DNA of 64,000 nucleotides from Erwinia pyrifoliae DSM 12163 (GCF_000026985.1 NC_017390.1:192558-256557), one strand, 5' to 3'. Shown: positions 20,241-32,488, numbered from the stretch's first letter. Notes: generated by a model not told the origin, from the letters alone. Made by a program: numbers and translations.

Positions 20241-21500
20241 ATGAATCTTACCGAATTAAAAAATACGCCGGTTTCTGACCTGATAACTCTCGGCGAAAAT
20301 ATGGGGCTGGAAAACCTGGCCCGTATGCGTAAACAGGACATTATTTTCGCCATCCTCAAGCAACATGCTAAAAGCGGCGAAGATATCTTCGGCGATGGCG
20401 TGCTGGAAATATTGCAGGATGGATTTGGTTTCCTCCGCTCCGGCGACAGCTCTTACCTCGCTGGCCCCGATGATATCTACGTTTCCCCCAGCCAAATTCG
20501 CCGCTTTAACCTTCGCACGGGTGACACCATCTCTGGCAAGATCCGTCCGCCAAAAGAGGGAGAGCGTTACTTTGCGCTGCTGAAGGTTAACGAGGTTAAC
20601 TATGACAAACCGGAAAATGCGCGCAATAAAATCCTGTTTGAAAACCTAACGCCGCTGCACGCTAACTCACGTCTGCGCATGGAGCGGGGTAACGGTTCTA
20701 CCGAAGACTTGACCGCACGCGTGCTGGATTTGGCTTCGCCGATTGGTCGCGGTCAGCGTGGCTTGATTGTCGCCCCGCCGAAAGCGGGTAAAACCATGCT
20801 GCTGCAAAATATTGCGCAGAGTATTGCTTACAACCATCCTGACTGCGTGCTGATGGTGTTGCTGATTGACGAGCGCCCTGAAGAAGTGACGGAGATGCAG
20901 CGTCTGGTCAAAGGGGAAGTTATCGCTTCTACCTTTGATGAACCTGCATCACGTCACGTTCAGGTCGCTGAAATGGTGATCGAGAAGGCTAAGCGCCTGG
21001 TCGAGCACAAAAAAGACGTCATCATCCTGCTGGACTCTATCACTCGCCTGGCGCGTGCCTATAACACCGTGGTTCCTGCCTCTGGCAAGGTACTGACCGG
21101 TGGTGTGGATGCCAATGCCCTGCACCGTCCAAAGCGTTTCTTTGGCGCTGCACGTAACGTTGAAGAGGGCGGCAGCCTGACCATTATCGCTACCGCGCTG
21201 GTGGATACCGGTTCGAAGATGGATGAAGTGATCTACGAAGAATTCAAAGGTACAGGTAATATGGAACTGCATCTGGCGCGTAAAATCGCCGAGAAACGCG
21301 TGTTCCCTGCTATCGATTACAATCGCTCCGGTACGCGTAAGGAAGAGTTGCTGACGACGTCGGAAGAGCTGCAAAAAATGTGGATTCTGCGTAAGATCAT
21401 TCACCCAATGGGCGAAATTGATGCGATGGAGTTCCTGATTAATAAGTTGGCGATGACCAAAACCAACGATGAATTCTTCGATATGATGAAACGTTCATAA
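20241..21500 (+). CDS. rho: Transcription termination factor Rho
   Basis: A 419-residue hexameric RNA-dependent ATPase, identical in length and almost in sequence to E. coli Rho. The N-terminal helical and cold-shock-like RNA-binding domain contains [20 protein letters not shown] (about 60-79). The P-loop PPKAGKT is near 180, Walker [14 protein letters not shown] near 262, and the Q-loop/R-loop follow. It is preceded by its own leader and followed by a terminator, then the ECA cluster. Confidence 0.98.
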   Translation: MNLTELKNTPVSDLITLGENMGLENLARMRKQDIIFAILKQHAKSGEDIFGDGVLEILQDGFGFLRSGDSSYLAGPDDIYVSPSQIRRFNLRTGDTISGKIRPPKEGERYFALLKVNEVNYDKPENARNKILFENLTPLHANSRLRMERGNGSTEDLTARVLDLASPIGRGQRGLIVAPPKAGKTMLLQNIAQSIAYNHPDCVLMVLLIDERPEEVTEMQRLVKGEVIASTFDEPASRHVQVAEMVIEKAKRLVEHKKDVIILLDSITRLARAYNTVVPASGKVLTGGVDANALHRPKRFFGAARNVEEGGSLTIIATALVDTGSKMDEVIYEEFKGTGNMELHLARKIAEKRVFPAIDYNRSGTRKEELLTTSEELQKMWILRKIIHPMGEIDAMEFLINKLAMTKTNDEFFDMMKRS

Positions 21501-21582
21501 TTGAGTAAGGTGTGCGCAGCTTAGCGACGAGCCTGTCGTTATTGCCTACAGATTCTGCCAATAAACCGAACAAAAATCGGGT

Positions 21583-21610
21583 AACGCCACGCTAAGTCGT
21601 GGCGTTTTTT
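21583..21610 (+). terminator. Terminator after rho
   Basis: AACGCCACG-CTAAGT-CGTGGCGTTTTTT, a nine-pair stem with a T run 80 bases after the rho stop. It isolates rho from the ECA promoter. Confidence 0.9.
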
Positions 21611-21791
21611 GTATTTGCTCTATAGGATCTTCTCAACAAGCACATTTACACCATAATATACGGCACAGGATGGAAGCCGCAGGGAGCATCGATTATGCGT
21701 ACCCTGGTGAATTAAATCAGAATCAGACGAGTGTATGTGGCATAAATTTTGCCGGTGACATGACGCGATTCTTAGCAGAGAGCTGGTTAAT

Positions 21792-22898
21792 GTGAATTTA
21801 CTCAATACGAGTACGGAGCTTGCCCTAACTTTTTTATTTTCGTTAGCGTTTCTTTTTTTTGCGCGCAAAGCCGCTAAGAAAATTGGACTGGTGGATAAAC
21901 CTAACTACCGCAAGCGTCATCAGGGGGCGATTCCGTTAGTCGGCGGTATTTCTGTCTTTGCCGGAAGTTGCTTCGCCTTTGCATTAACGGATTTCTACAT
22001 TCCTCATATCTGGCTGTACTTAGGCTGTGCGGGCAGTCTGGTCATGGTTGGCGCACTGGATGACCGCTATGACATCAGCGTGAAATTTCGTGCCCTGGTT
22101 CAGGCGGCTGTTGCCGTCGTCATGATGATGAAAGCCAAGATTTATCTGCTAAGCCTTGGCTATATCTTCGGCCCCTGGGAGCTGATTGTCGGTCCATTTG
22201 GTTACGTCCTGACGCTGTTTGCCGTCTGGGCTGCTATCAATGCGTTCAATATGGTAGATGGAATCGACGGGCTGTTGGGCGGGTTGTCCTGCGTCACGTT
22301 CTTTGCCATGGGCATTATTTTACTATTTGACGGCCAGAACAGCCTCGCCATGTGGTGCTTTATCATGATTTCCGCCATCTTTCCCTACATTCTGTTGAAT
22401 CTCGGCATGCTTGGCCGTCGTTATAAAGTTTTTATGGGTGATGCGGGCAGCACGCTGATTGGCTTTACCATTATTTGGATCCTGCTGGAAACCACTCAAG
22501 GGCAGAATCATCCTATCACTCCCGTCACGGCGCTGTGGCTGATTGCCATCCCGCTGATGGATATGGTGGCGATTATGTATCGCCGTCTGAGCAAAGGCAT
22601 GAGTCCTTTCTCGGCTGACCGTCAACATATTCACCATCTGATCATGCGTGCAGGTTTTACCTCACGCCAGGCGTTTGTGCTGATCACCGCAGCGGCGGCC
22701 TTGCTGGCGCTGATTGGCGGGCTTGGGGAGTATCTTTCATTCGTGCCTGAATGGGTAATGTTGGTGCTGTTTTTACTGGCATTTATGCTTTATGGCTACT
22801 GCATTAAACGCGCGTGGCGTGTGGCGCGCATGATAAAACGCCTGAAGCGCCGGCTGCGAAATAGCAATAACGGTAATAAACCCTCTGTTGACAGATAG
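21792..22898 (+). CDS. wecA: UDP-GlcNAc:undecaprenyl-P GlcNAc-1-P transferase
   Basis: A 368-residue polytopic inner-membrane enzyme that starts ECA (and usually many O-antigens) by making undecaprenyl-PP-GlcNAc (lipid I). About 11 membrane segments are visible. The catalytic Asp motifs are ALDDRYDI (about 89-96) and NMVDGIDGLLGG (about 152-163); the cytoplasmic loop HIHH is near 279. It starts with GTG, giving MNLLNTSTEL as in E. coli MNLLTVSTDL. It is first in the ECA cluster. Confidence 0.97.
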   Translation: MNLLNTSTELALTFLFSLAFLFFARKAAKKIGLVDKPNYRKRHQGAIPLVGGISVFAGSCFAFALTDFYIPHIWLYLGCAGSLVMVGALDDRYDISVKFRALVQAAVAVVMMMKAKIYLLSLGYIFGPWELIVGPFGYVLTLFAVWAAINAFNMVDGIDGLLGGLSCVTFFAMGIILLFDGQNSLAMWCFIMISAIFPYILLNLGMLGRRYKVFMGDAGSTLIGFTIIWILLETTQGQNHPITPVTALWLIAIPLMDMVAIMYRRLSKGMSPFSADRQHIHHLIMRAGFTSRQAFVLITAAAALLALIGGLGEYLSFVPEWVMLVLFLLAFMLYGYCIKRAWRVARMIKRLKRRLRNSNNGNKPSVDR

Positions 22899-22924
22899 AA
22901 GCCTGACCACAAGGAAATTGAAGT

Positions 22925-23953
22925 ATGAATCATCCTGATGCTGGCGATAACGAACTGGATATTCGCGGCCTTTGCTGCGCGCTATGGTGTGGTAAACTTT
23001 GGATTATCGCCGGTGGCGTGTTGTTTGCACTGCTGGCCTGGATCTATTCACTGTTGGTTACGCCACAATGGAGTACGATTGCCATCGTCGATCGGCCAAC
23101 GGTGAATGCGTTATCCGGGTTTTATTCTCAGCAGCAGTTTTTGAAAAATCTCGATATGCCTGCAGGTAATCTGACCGTTGCGCCGCCAACGGTCAATGAT
23201 GAAGCGTATCAGGAATTCATCATGCAGCTGTTCGCCTGGGACAGCCGGCACGATTTCTGGCTGCATTCCAGCTACTACCAAAAGAGGAAGAGCGGCAATG
23301 CGCGTCAAGATGCCGCATTACTGGATAAACTGATAGCCGATATCCAGCTACAGCCCGCCGACAGCGCAAAAAATATCAATGATACCGTTAAGATTGTGGC
23401 GGAAACGGCTGCCGATGCGAACACCCTGTTACGTCAATATGTGGCGTTCGCCAATGCACGCGCTACGGCTCATCTTAATCAGGAGTTGAGCGCAGCCTGG
23501 GCCGCCCGCCGCATACAGTTAAAAGCGCAGATCAAACGTCAGGAAGAAGTCGCCAAAGCGATTTACGACCGTCAGTTAAACAGCGTCCGACAGGCTTTGA
23601 AGCTTGCGCAGCAGCATGGGTTCGAGCAGGCGAAAACACAAACGCCTTCCGAACAGCTGCCAGACTCGGAACTGTTCCTGCTTGGGCGCTCTATGCTGCA
23701 GGCGCGGTTGGAAAATTTGCTGGCCGGCGGTCCGTCTTACGATCTGGCGTACTATCAAAACCGGGCGATGATGATGACGCTGAACGTGGGGCCAACGCTG
23801 GTGGAATCATTCCAGACCTGGCGTTATTTACGTACCCCGGAAGAACCAGTGAAGCGTGAAAGCCCGCGCCGGGCATTACTCATGATGATGTGGGGCGCAG
23901 TGGGCGTTTTGGTGGGCGCTGGCACGGCGTTGATTCGCCGTCCCCGTCGTTAA
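22925..23953 (+). CDS. wzzE: ECA polysaccharide chain length modulator
   Basis: A 342-residue Wzz-type polysaccharide co-polymerase. Two membrane segments bracket the periplasmic domain: [20 protein letters not shown] (about 20-39) and a C-terminal one near 315-335. The C-terminal half of the periplasmic part is a long coiled-coil helix (about 175-235). It sets ECA repeat number together with WzyE and governs cyclic ECA formation. Slightly shorter than E. coli WzzE (348). Confidence 0.95.
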   Translation: MNHPDAGDNELDIRGLCCALWCGKLWIIAGGVLFALLAWIYSLLVTPQWSTIAIVDRPTVNALSGFYSQQQFLKNLDMPAGNLTVAPPTVNDEAYQEFIMQLFAWDSRHDFWLHSSYYQKRKSGNARQDAALLDKLIADIQLQPADSAKNINDTVKIVAETAADANTLLRQYVAFANARATAHLNQELSAAWAARRIQLKAQIKRQEEVAKAIYDRQLNSVRQALKLAQQHGFEQAKTQTPSEQLPDSELFLLGRSMLQARLENLLAGGPSYDLAYYQNRAMMMTLNVGPTLVESFQTWRYLRTPEEPVKRESPRRALLMMMWGAVGVLVGAGTALIRRPRR

Positions 23954-24003
23954 GTCTGCCACAGACTCGTGCGGTTAAACACATTCGAATAAAGAGAGCC
24001 ACG

Positions 24004-25125
24004 GTGAAAGTATTAACGGTTTTTGGCACGCGCCCCGAAGCGATAAAAATGGCACCGCTGGTGCATGCGCTGGCGCAGGAAGACGGAATAGAGTCGCGCT
24101 TGTGCGTGACCGCACAGCATAGGGAAATGCTCGATCAGGTGTTGCAACTGTTCGCCATCACGCCGGATTACGATCTTAATATCATGCAGCCGGGTCAGGG
24201 ATTGACCGAGATTACCAGCCGCATTCTTGCCGGGTTGAAAACGGTATTTGCTGATTTCACCCCGGATGTGGTTCTGGTTCATGGCGATACCACCACCACG
24301 CTGGCGGCCAGTCTGGCCGCGTTTTATCATCGCATCCCGGTTGGGCATGTGGAAGCCGGGCTGCGCACCGGCGACCTATGGTCTCCGTGGCCTGAAGAAG
24401 CGAACCGCACGTTGACGGGGCGCCTGGCGAGCTATCATTTTGCCCCCACCGCCAGCACACAGCAGAACCTGCTGCGTGAGAATGTCCCTGCTGAACGGAT
24501 CTTCGTTACCGGCAATACGGTGATTGACGCGCTGTTCTGGGTGCGCGACCGGGTATTAAATGATGATGCGTTAAGAAACAGCCTTGCGGTGCGTTACCCA
24601 TTCCTCTGTGCTGATAAAAAAATGATTTTGGTCACCGGGCACCGACGCGAAAGCTTTGGCGATGGTTTTGAACGTATTTGCAACGCGCTGGCAGATATTG
24701 CACGCCTGCATCCGCAGGCACAGATCGTCTATCCGGTACATCTTAATCCCAACGTGAGTGAGCCGGTCAATCGCATTCTGCACGGGATTGATAACGTCAT
24801 TCTTATCGAACCGCAGGAATACCTGCCGTTTGTCTGGTTGATGAACCGCGCCTGGCTGATCCTGACTGATTCGGGCGGCATTCAGGAGGAAGCGCCCTCG
24901 TTGGGCAAACCGGTGCTGGTGATGCGCGACACCACCGAGCGCCCCGAAGCGGTTACTGCCGGCACGGTGCGCCTGGTTGGCACGGACGGCGCGAAAATCG
25001 TTAGTGAAGTCACCCGTTTGCTGACCGATGATGAAGCCTGGCAATCCATGAGCCGCGCGCATAATCCCTACGGTGACGGGCTGGCCTGCCAGCGTATTGT
25101 GCAGGCGCTAAAAAAAATTGGATAA
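24004..25125 (+). CDS. wecB: UDP-N-acetylglucosamine 2-epimerase
   Basis: A 373-residue GT-B-like enzyme that converts UDP-GlcNAc to UDP-ManNAc. Conserved elements are [17 protein letters not shown] near 95, [10 protein letters not shown] near 117, GHRRESFG near 214 and [10 protein letters not shown] near 290. The start is GTG at 24004 ([15 protein letters not shown]), which matches the E. coli N-terminus. An upstream in-frame ATG at 23890 lies inside wzzE and is rejected. Confidence 0.97.
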   Translation: MKVLTVFGTRPEAIKMAPLVHALAQEDGIESRLCVTAQHREMLDQVLQLFAITPDYDLNIMQPGQGLTEITSRILAGLKTVFADFTPDVVLVHGDTTTTLAASLAAFYHRIPVGHVEAGLRTGDLWSPWPEEANRTLTGRLASYHFAPTASTQQNLLRENVPAERIFVTGNTVIDALFWVRDRVLNDDALRNSLAVRYPFLCADKKMILVTGHRRESFGDGFERICNALADIARLHPQAQIVYPVHLNPNVSEPVNRILHGIDNVILIEPQEYLPFVWLMNRAWLILTDSGGIQEEAPSLGKPVLVMRDTTERPEAVTAGTVRLVGTDGAKIVSEVTRLLTDDEAWQSMSRAHNPYGDGLACQRIVQALKKIG

Positions 25126-25126
25126 C

Positions 25127-26392
25127 ATGATGATCTTCAAAACCATTTCAGTCATCGGACTGGGCTACATTGGTCTGCCCACCGCCGCCGCCTTTGCATC
25201 ATGTCAAAGGCAGGTTATGGGTATTGATATCAATGCACATGCGGTTGCCACCATCAATCGCGGAGAGGTGCATTTCACCGAGCCGGACCTGGATCGCGTG
25301 GTGAAAACGGCGGTAGAGGGCGGGTTTTTACGTGCTGCAACCCAGCCGCAGCCTGCTGATGCCTTTCTGATTGCCGTTCCTACGCCGTTCAGAGGCAATC
25401 ACCAGCCGGATATGACTTATGTGCAGGCGGCAGCCGAGTCTGTTGCTACGGTGCTGAAAAAGGGCGATCTGGTGATCCTTGAGTCGACCTCGCCGGTGGG
25501 TTCCACCGAGCAAATGGCGCAATGGCTGGCGGCCGCCCGGCCGGATTTAACTTTCCCGCAGCAGGCGGGCGAAGCTGCTGATATCCAGGTGGCTTACTGC
25601 CCGGAACGCGTCCTGCCGGGGCGGGTGATGGCCGAACTGTGCAAAAACGATCGGGTGATTGGCGGTATGACCGCCACCTGTTCGCAGCGGGCCAGTGACC
25701 TCTACAAGCTGTTCGTGGAAGGCGAGTGTGTGGTGACCAACTCGCGTACTGCGGAGATGTGTAAACTGACGGAAAACAGCTTCCGCGATGTGAATATTGC
25801 TTTCGCCAACGAGCTGTCGCTGATTTGTACTCAGCAGGGGATCAACGTCTGGGAATTAATCCGCCTGGCAAACCGTCATCCACGCGTCAATATCCTGCAA
25901 CCCGGGCCTGGCGTTGGCGGTCACTGCATTGCCGTCGATCCGTGGTTTATCGTGGCACAGAACCCTGAGCTGGCGCGCCTGATCCGCACCGCGCGTGAAG
26001 TGAATGACGGCAAACCGCACTGGGTGCTGGAGCAGGTGCAAAAGCAGGTTGCCGATTGCCTGATGGCCAGTAATCGCCGTGCCAGCGAGCTGAAAATTGC
26101 CTGCCTTGGCCTGGCGTTTAAGCCCGATATTGACGATTTGCGTGAAAGCCCGGCGGTACAGGTGACCAGTATGATCGCCGCCTGGCATCAGGGTACCACG
26201 CTGGTGGTCGAGCCGAACGTGCAGCAACTTCCTGCTTCATTACAGGAAAAGGTCACGCTGGTCACTTTGGATGAAGCGCTGCAGCAGGCTGATGTGCTGG
26301 TGATGCTGGTCGATCACCGCCAGTTTAAGGCAATCGACCCGGCCACGCTTAATCAGCCGTGGATTGTTGATACCAAAGGGGTGTGGAAATGA
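25127..26392 (+). CDS. wecC: UDP-N-acetyl-D-mannosamine dehydrogenase
   Basis: A 421-residue NAD-dependent enzyme of the UDP-glucose/GDP-mannose dehydrogenase family that oxidises UDP-ManNAc to UDP-ManNAcA. The Rossmann motif is [17 protein letters not shown]; the catalytic Cys lies in [15 protein letters not shown] near 260. Adjacent ATGs at 25127 and 25130 both fit; the second would give the 420-residue E. coli length. It starts one base after the wecB stop and overlaps rffG by four bases. Confidence 0.97.
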   Translation: MMIFKTISVIGLGYIGLPTAAAFASCQRQVMGIDINAHAVATINRGEVHFTEPDLDRVVKTAVEGGFLRAATQPQPADAFLIAVPTPFRGNHQPDMTYVQAAAESVATVLKKGDLVILESTSPVGSTEQMAQWLAAARPDLTFPQQAGEAADIQVAYCPERVLPGRVMAELCKNDRVIGGMTATCSQRASDLYKLFVEGECVVTNSRTAEMCKLTENSFRDVNIAFANELSLICTQQGINVWELIRLANRHPRVNILQPGPGVGGHCIAVDPWFIVAQNPELARLIRTAREVNDGKPHWVLEQVQKQVADCLMASNRRASELKIACLGLAFKPDIDDLRESPAVQVTSMIAAWHQGTTLVVEPNVQQLPASLQEKVTLVTLDEALQQADVLVMLVDHRQFKAIDPATLNQPWIVDTKGVWK

Positions 26393-27456
26393 GGCGTATT
26401 TTGGTTACCGGTGGAGCCGGTTTTATTGGTTCTGCCGTTGTTCGTCACATCCTGTCTTCCACGCCGGATCGGGTTCTGGTGCTGGATAAACTCAGCTATG
26501 CAGGCAATCTGGCCTCTTTGGCTCCGGTTGCGGAAAATCCGCGTTTTGCCTTCAGCAAAGTGGATATCTGCGACCGCGCCGCGCTGGATGGTGCGATCGC
26601 CGCTTTTCAGCCGCAGCTGATTATGCATCTTGCGGCAGAAAGCCACGTTGACCGCTCCATTGACGGCCCGCTGGCGTTTGTTGAGACGAATATTGTCGGC
26701 ACCTATATGATGCTGGAAGCAGCCAGACATTATTGGACGTCATTGCCTGCCCCAGAGAGATCGGCTTTCATTTTTCACCATATCTCTACCGATGAAGTGT
26801 TTGGCGATCTGGAAAACGATACTGATTTCTTCACCGAAACCACGCCTTATGCTCCCAGCAGCCCCTATTCTGCGACGAAAGCGAGTAGCGATCACTTAGT
26901 TCGCGCCTGGCATCGTACCTATGGGCTGCCGGTGATTGTGACCAACTGCTCCAACAACTACGGCCCGTACCATTTCCCGGAAAAACTGATCCCTCTGATG
27001 ATTATCAATGCGTTAGCGGGTAAGCCGCTGCCGGTTTATGGTGATGGCGGGCAGATTCGCGACTGGCTGTATGTTGACGATCATGCGCGTGCGCTTTATC
27101 AAGTTGTCACGGCGGGCAAAGTGGGAGAAACCTATAATATCGGCGGACACAGCGAACGGCGTAATATCGACGTCGTTGAAACACTTTGCGCATTGCTTGA
27201 AGAGCTGGCACCTGAAAAACCGGCCGGACTGGGTCATTATCGCGACCTGATCACCCGGGTTGCCGACAGGCCTGGCCACGATCGACGCTATGCCATTGAC
27301 GCCGGGAAAATTGAGCGTGAGCTGGGCTGGCGTCCACAGGAAACCTTTGAAAGCGGCATGCGTAAAACCGTGAGCTGGTTTATTAATAATCCGGCCTGGT
27401 GGCAACGCGTGTTGGACGGCAGCTACCGGGGTGAACGTCTGGGGTTGTCTTTATGA
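26389..27456 (+). CDS. rffG: dTDP-glucose 4,6-dehydratase (ECA)
   Basis: A 355-residue extended SDR enzyme, identical in length to E. coli RffG, making dTDP-4-keto-6-deoxyglucose for the Fuc4NAc branch. The NAD motif GGAGFIG is at 7-13, the Thr of the active site lies in [10 protein letters not shown] near 135, and [10 protein letters not shown] near 160 carries the catalytic Tyr and Lys. Its ATG at 26389 overlaps the wecC stop as ATGA; the ATG six bases upstream is less likely. Confidence 0.96.
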   Translation: MRRILVTGGAGFIGSAVVRHILSSTPDRVLVLDKLSYAGNLASLAPVAENPRFAFSKVDICDRAALDGAIAAFQPQLIMHLAAESHVDRSIDGPLAFVETNIVGTYMMLEAARHYWTSLPAPERSAFIFHHISTDEVFGDLENDTDFFTETTPYAPSSPYSATKASSDHLVRAWHRTYGLPVIVTNCSNNYGPYHFPEKLIPLMIINALAGKPLPVYGDGGQIRDWLYVDDHARALYQVVTAGKVGETYNIGGHSERRNIDVVETLCALLEELAPEKPAGLGHYRDLITRVADRPGHDRRYAIDAGKIERELGWRPQETFESGMRKTVSWFINNPAWWQRVLDGSYRGERLGLSL

Positions 27457-27475
27457 CCATGAAGAGAGGTAAACG

Positions 27476-28357
27476 ATGAAAGGCATCGTTCTGGCCGGCG
27501 GCTCTGGCACGCGCCTGCACCCCATTACCCGAGGGCTGTCCAAACAGCTGCTGCCCGTCTATGACAAACCGATGATCTATTATCCGTTGTCGGTGCTGAT
27601 GCTGGCGGGTATTCGCGACGTTCTCATTATCACCACCCCGGAAGACAAACCGCATTACCAGCGTTTGCTCGGTGAAGGAGATGAGTTCGGCATCCGGCTA
27701 ACTTATGCCGAGCAGGCTAGCCCCGATGGTCTGGCGCAGGCGTTTATCATTGGCGAGGCGTTTATTGGCGGCGACAGCTGCTGCCTGGTGCTGGGCGATA
27801 ATATCTTTTTTGGCCAGGGGTTCAGCCCAAAACTGAAGCAGGCGGTGGAAAATCCCTCTGGCGCAACCGTATTCGGCTACCAGGTGATGGATCCGGAACG
27901 TTTTGGCGTTGTGGAGTTCGACGACAACTTCCGCGCTCTGTCGCTGGAAGAAAAACCCAGCCAGCCGAAGTCGCGCTGGGCGGTGACCGGCCTCTATTTC
28001 TATGACAATCGTGTGGTGGAGTTCGCTAAGCAGGTGCGCCCATCGGTACGGGGTGAGCTGGAAATTACCTCGATCAATCAGATGTACCTGGAGCGCGGCG
28101 AACTTAACGTGCAGCTACTGGGACGGGGCTTTGCCTGGCTTGACACCGGTACCCATGACAGCCTGATTGAAGCCAGTACCTTTGTACAGACGGTGGAAAA
28201 ACGCCAGGGATTCAAGATTGCCTGCCTGGAAGAGATCGGCTGGCGTAACGGCTGGCTGTCGGACGACGAGGTGCGCCGCTCTGCTGCTGCGCTGACAAAA
28301 ACCGGCTACGGCCAGTACTTATCCGATCTGCTGCATGTCCGTCCTCGCCAGTATTAA
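27476..28357 (+). CDS. rffH: Glucose-1-phosphate thymidylyltransferase (ECA)
   Basis: A 293-residue nucleotidyltransferase, the same length as E. coli RffH, making dTDP-glucose from glucose-1-P and dTTP. The N-terminal nucleotide motif is [20 protein letters not shown]; the Mg-binding Asp is in [10 protein letters not shown] near 110; [10 protein letters not shown] near 160 is the substrate loop. It follows rffG by 19 bases with AAGAGAGG as ribosome site. It overlaps wecD by 23 bases. Confidence 0.96.
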   Translation: MKGIVLAGGSGTRLHPITRGLSKQLLPVYDKPMIYYPLSVLMLAGIRDVLIITTPEDKPHYQRLLGEGDEFGIRLTYAEQASPDGLAQAFIIGEAFIGGDSCCLVLGDNIFFGQGFSPKLKQAVENPSGATVFGYQVMDPERFGVVEFDDNFRALSLEEKPSQPKSRWAVTGLYFYDNRVVEFAKQVRPSVRGELEITSINQMYLERGELNVQLLGRGFAWLDTGTHDSLIEASTFVQTVEKRQGFKIACLEEIGWRNGWLSDDEVRRSAAALTKTGYGQYLSDLLHVRPRQY

Positions 28358-29036
28358 GCCCCTGGAGTGGGAGAGCGCCTTTTTTGGCCGCCGTTGTGCA
28401 TTACTGGAGCTGACAGGTGACAGCGTGCTGGATGCGGCACGGCTGAATGACTGGGATCTGGTGCAGGTTAAAGTGATGGCGCAGCAGAGCGCCGAGCTGG
28501 ACGCGCTGAGCGCGCTCGGATTCCGGCTGGTAGAGGGTGAAGCAGAATGTGTTTCAGGCATTTCTGCCGGGGAACGCCCGGCAGGTATTCGTATTGCCCG
28601 CACAGAACATATACCGCTGCTTCGCCGCGCGGCAGAAGACGCGTTCACCTATAGCCGCTTTCGCACCCCCTGGTTTGCTGCTGGCGACAGCGGGCGCTTC
28701 TACGCGCAGTGGATAGAGAATGCCGTGCGCGGCACTTTTGACCACCAGTGCCTGCTGGCGGTGGACGAAACGGGCGCGACACAAGGTTTTGTCTCGCTGC
28801 GTGAACTGCCGGAGGGTACGGGGCGCATTGGCCTGCTGGCCGTATTGCCAGAGTATCAGGGGCTGGGCATCGGCCAGCGGCTAATGGATGCCGCAAACGA
28901 CTGGTGTCGTGCTCGTCGTCTCACGCGACTTCACGTTGCGACACAGTTGGGTAACTTGTCCGCGCTGCGCCTCTATCTGCGCTGCGGGGGCGTCTTTGAG
29001 CGTACTGCCTATTGGCTATACAGGGAAATGACATGA
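28335..29036 (+). CDS. wecD: dTDP-4-amino-4,6-dideoxygalactose N-acetyltransferase
   Basis: A 233-residue GNAT acetyltransferase that finishes dTDP-Fuc4NAc. The region [20 protein letters not shown] (about 115-134) is highly conserved with E. coli WecD; the acetyl-CoA loop is [11 protein letters not shown] near 176. The N-terminal half is more divergent than the C-terminal half. It overlaps rffH by 23 bases and wecE by four (ATGA). The start [18 protein letters not shown] fits E. coli MPVRASIEPLTWENAFFG. Confidence 0.94.
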   Translation: MSVLASIKPLEWESAFFGRRCALLELTGDSVLDAARLNDWDLVQVKVMAQQSAELDALSALGFRLVEGEAECVSGISAGERPAGIRIARTEHIPLLRRAAEDAFTYSRFRTPWFAAGDSGRFYAQWIENAVRGTFDHQCLLAVDETGATQGFVSLRELPEGTGRIGLLAVLPEYQGLGIGQRLMDAANDWCRARRLTRLHVATQLGNLSALRLYLRCGGVFERTAYWLYREMT

Positions 29037-30163
29037 TCCCGTTTAACGCCCCACCGGTGGTGGGCACTGAAATTGAATACATGCGCTCGGCAATGAGCAG
29101 TGGAAAACTGTGCGGTGATGGTGGCTTTACCCACCGCTGCCAGCAGTGGATGGAGCAGCATTTCGGCAGCCGTAAAGTGTTGCTGACCCCATCCTGTACC
29201 GCTTCGCTGGAAATGGCGGCGATCCTGCTGGATATTCAGCCCGGTGATGAAGTGATCATGCCGAGCTATACCTTCGTATCGACCGCTAATGCGTTTGTAC
29301 TGCGTGGTGCCACCATCGTGTTTGTCGATGTACGCCCGGATACGATGAATATCGATGAAAACCTGATTGAAGCGGCCATCACTGCAAAAACCAAAGCGAT
29401 TGTCCCGGTGCATTATGCTGGCGTGGCCTGTGAGATGGACACCATTATGGCGCTGGCGAAAAAGCATCGGCTGTGGGTGGTTGAGGACGCCGCTCAGGGC
29501 GTGATGTCAACCTATAAAGGTCGGGCGCTCGGCACTATTGGTCATATTGGCTGCTTCAGTTTCCATGAAACGAAAAACTATACCGCCGGTGGGGAAGGGG
29601 GGGCGACGCTTGTCAATGAGGTGACGCTGATCGAACGGGCGGAGGTCATCCGCGAGAAAGGCACCAACCGCAGCCAGTTCTTCCGTGGCCAGGTGGATAA
29701 GTATACCTGGCGTGATATCGGATCCAGCTACCTGATGGCCGATTTGCAGGCCGCTTATCTGTGGGCGCAGCTGGAAGTGGCGGAAGCGGTTAACCAGCAG
29801 AGGCTGCGGCTGTGGCAAAATTACCATGATGCACTGCAACCCATTGCCGCACGAGGGCGTATCACGCTTCCCGCCCTACCTGCTGGTTGCGAGCATAATG
29901 CCCATATGTTCTGGCTGAAACTGCGCGATGGCTGCGATCGCAGCGCGCTGATTGCCTGGCTGAAAGAAGCGGAGATCCTTGCCGTGTTTCACTATATTCC
30001 GCTGCATTCTTCTCCGGCTGGCCAGCGTTTTGGCCGCCTCTGTGGCGAGGATCGCTACACGCAGCAGGAGAGCGACCGTCTGTTACGGCTGCCGCTGTTT
30101 TATAACCTTTCTGACAGTCAGCAGAAAACGGTGATTAGCGCCTTGTTGAGTTATTTCTCCTGA
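29033..30163 (+). CDS. wecE: dTDP-4-dehydro-6-deoxy-D-glucose 4-aminotransferase
   Basis: A 376-residue DegT/DnrJ/EryC1-type PLP aminotransferase, the same length as E. coli WecE, which makes dTDP-4-amino-4,6-dideoxygalactose. The PLP Lys is in SFHETKNYTAGGEGG near 181, and VEDAAQGVMS near 155 contacts the pyridine ring. The start [17 protein letters not shown] at 29033 overlaps the wecD stop as ATGA. Confidence 0.97.
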   Translation: MIPFNAPPVVGTEIEYMRSAMSSGKLCGDGGFTHRCQQWMEQHFGSRKVLLTPSCTASLEMAAILLDIQPGDEVIMPSYTFVSTANAFVLRGATIVFVDVRPDTMNIDENLIEAAITAKTKAIVPVHYAGVACEMDTIMALAKKHRLWVVEDAAQGVMSTYKGRALGTIGHIGCFSFHETKNYTAGGEGGATLVNEVTLIERAEVIREKGTNRSQFFRGQVDKYTWRDIGSSYLMADLQAAYLWAQLEVAEAVNQQRLRLWQNYHDALQPIAARGRITLPALPAGCEHNAHMFWLKLRDGCDRSALIAWLKEAEILAVFHYIPLHSSPAGQRFGRLCGEDRYTQQESDRLLRLPLFYNLSDSQQKTVISALLSYFS

Positions 30164-30164
30164 T

Positions 30165-31415
30165 ATGTCACTGGCCAAAGCGTCAATGTGGACGGCGGCT
30201 TCCACGCTGGTGAAAATTGTTGCCGGACTGCTGGTGGTGAAGATGCTGGCGGTCTCTTACGGACCGGCCGGAGTTGGACAGGCGGGAAATTTCCGTCAGC
30301 TGATCACCGTGCTGGGGGTACTGGCCGGAGCCGGCATCTTCAACGGCGTCACTAAATATGTGGCGCAGTATCAGCAGCAGCCCAGGCAGCTGCGGGCGGT
30401 TGTCGGTACTGCATCGTCAATGGTGCTGGGGTTTTCGCTGCTTCTGGCGCTGGTATTTCTGCTGTTTGCTGCGCCAATCAGCCGGGCGCTGTTCGGCCAC
30501 GATGATTATCAGCAGGTCATCCGCATCGTTGCGTTTCTGCAAATGGGCATCGCCTGGGCCAATCTGGCGCTGGCGCTGATGAAGGGCTTTCGCGATGCTG
30601 CCGGTAACGCCCTGGCGCTGATTATTGGCAGCCTGAGCGGCGTTGCCGCCTGGTTTGTCTGCTACTGGCTGGGCGGCTACAGCGGTGCGCTGGTCGGGCT
30701 GGCTATGGTGCCCGCGCTGGTGGTGGTGCCTGCTTTTGTCTTACTGGCGCGGCGCGATCGCCTGCCCATGAACTACCTGTTACCCGGCTGGCAGCCGGAG
30801 TGTGTTCGCAGCCTGGGTAAATTCACCCTGATGGCGCTTATCACCGCCGTCACGTTACCGGTGGCCTGGATGATGATGCGCAACCTGCTGGCGCAGCACG
30901 CAGGCTGGCAACAGGTGGGATTGTGGCAGGGGGTAAGCAGCATCTCTGATGCTTACCTGCAGTTTATTACCGCTTCATTCAGCGTCTGGCTGCTGCCAAC
31001 GCTGGCGCGGCTGCAACATAAAGCGGATATCACGCGGGAAATCCTTAAGGCCCTGCGCTTCGTGTTACCGGTAGTGGCCGCTGCGAGCTTTGCCGTCTGG
31101 CTGCTGCGCGATTTCGCTATCTGGCTGCTGTTCTCCAGCGAGTTTCACGCCATGCGCGATCTGTTTATCTGGCAGCTGATCGGCGATGTGCTGAAAGTCG
31201 GCTGTTACGTTTTTGGTTATCTGGTGATCGCCAAAGCTTCACTGCGTTTTTATCTGCTGACGGAAGTAAGCCAGTTTGCCCTGCTTAGCGGGTTTTCCCG
31301 CTGGCTGATCCCGCTGCATGGCGCAGCCGGTGCGGCTCAGGCCTATATGGCGACCTATATGGCTTATTTTGCACTCTGTGCCGGCGTTTTTATTATTTAC
31401 CGTAGAAGAGTATGA
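30165..31415 (+). CDS. wzxE: ECA lipid III flippase
   Basis: A 416-residue MATE/MOP-superfamily flippase with about 12 membrane helices, the same length as E. coli WzxE. It translocates undecaprenyl-PP-linked ECA trisaccharide to the periplasmic face. The N-terminal [18 protein letters not shown] and the motif [14 protein letters not shown] match the family. It begins one base after the wecE stop and overlaps wecF by four bases. Confidence 0.95.
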   Translation: MSLAKASMWTAASTLVKIVAGLLVVKMLAVSYGPAGVGQAGNFRQLITVLGVLAGAGIFNGVTKYVAQYQQQPRQLRAVVGTASSMVLGFSLLLALVFLLFAAPISRALFGHDDYQQVIRIVAFLQMGIAWANLALALMKGFRDAAGNALALIIGSLSGVAAWFVCYWLGGYSGALVGLAMVPALVVVPAFVLLARRDRLPMNYLLPGWQPECVRSLGKFTLMALITAVTLPVAWMMMRNLLAQHAGWQQVGLWQGVSSISDAYLQFITASFSVWLLPTLARLQHKADITREILKALRFVLPVVAAASFAVWLLRDFAIWLLFSSEFHAMRDLFIWQLIGDVLKVGCYVFGYLVIAKASLRFYLLTEVSQFALLSGFSRWLIPLHGAAGAAQAYMATYMAYFALCAGVFIIYRRRV

Positions 31416-32488
31416 CCACAGTAATTCACCTTTTAGGCTCAGATATCCCGCATCATAACCAGACGGTGCTGGGTTTCTTCAACCGGACCTTATATGACGA
31501 GGTGCCGACGGCGGCGGCGCGTCAGTTCTGGCTGGTCAGTGGGCAGTCAGAACACATAAATCAGTTTCCCCGGCTGAATATCCGCGTCTTTGCGGATAAA
31601 GCAGCGCTGGCCAGCGCGGTGATTAACGCCGGTTGCCAGCAGCGCGAGCTACGCTTTTTCTGCCACGGTCAGTTCAATCTGCGCCTGTGGCTGGCTCTGC
31701 TGTCTGGCAAACTCCGGCGCAACCAGGTTTACTGGCATATCTGGGGGGCCGATCTGTATGAAGATGCGGCCGGGCTGAAATTTCGCTTGTTTTACCTGAT
31801 GCGTCGGCTGGCGCAAAAACGCGTGGCGCATGTGTTCGCCACGCGCGGCGATATCAACCGTTTTCACCAGCGCAATCCGCAGATCCCGGCATCGCTGCTC
31901 TATTTTCCTACCCGTCTGGCACAGCATGTCGCGGCCAGCGAGCAGCCTTCGGTGCCGTTGACCATTCTGCTTGGCAATTCGGGGGATGCCAGCAATCGCC
32001 ATATTGAGGGCCTGCAGGAGATTCATCAGCAGTTTGGCTTGGGGGTTAAGGTGGTCGTACCGCTCGGATATCCGCTGAACAACGAAACCTACATCCAGCG
32101 CGTGCGTGAAGCCGCTGACGATTTGTTTGCCCCCGGAACCGTGCAGTTGATCACGGATAAGCTGGCGTTCAGTGACTATCTGCAGCTGCTCAGTCACTGC
32201 CATTTGGGCTACTTCATGTTTCAACGTCAGCAGGGGATCGGCACGCTCTGCCTGCTGATGCAGGCGAATGTGCCTTTTGTACTGAGCCGCAAAAACCCGT
32301 TCTGGCAGGATTTGGTCGAACAGCAGGTGCCGGTGCTGTTCACCAGCGACAGTCTGGACGAAGCCACGATAGGCGAGGCCCGCCGTCAGATGCAGCTGCT
32401 GGATAAAAGACACATCGCCTTTTTCGAACCGGGTTATCTGGCGGGCTGGCGGCAGGCATTGCGTCTGGCAGAAGGAGATAACCCATGA
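31412..32488 (+). CDS. wecF: TDP-Fuc4NAc:lipid II Fuc4NAc transferase
   Basis: A 358-residue peripheral glycosyltransferase of the GT56 family (E. coli WecF is 359) that adds the third ECA sugar to make lipid III. Conserved stretches include [10 protein letters not shown] at the start, [14 protein letters not shown] near 110 and [18 protein letters not shown] near 268. It overlaps wzxE and wzyE by four bases each, so the block is translationally coupled. Confidence 0.94.
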   Translation: MTTVIHLLGSDIPHHNQTVLGFFNRTLYDEVPTAAARQFWLVSGQSEHINQFPRLNIRVFADKAALASAVINAGCQQRELRFFCHGQFNLRLWLALLSGKLRRNQVYWHIWGADLYEDAAGLKFRLFYLMRRLAQKRVAHVFATRGDINRFHQRNPQIPASLLYFPTRLAQHVAASEQPSVPLTILLGNSGDASNRHIEGLQEIHQQFGLGVKVVVPLGYPLNNETYIQRVREAADDLFAPGTVQLITDKLAFSDYLQLLSHCHLGYFMFQRQQGIGTLCLLMQANVPFVLSRKNPFWQDLVEQQVPVLFTSDSLDEATIGEARRQMQLLDKRHIAFFEPGYLAGWRQALRLAEGDNP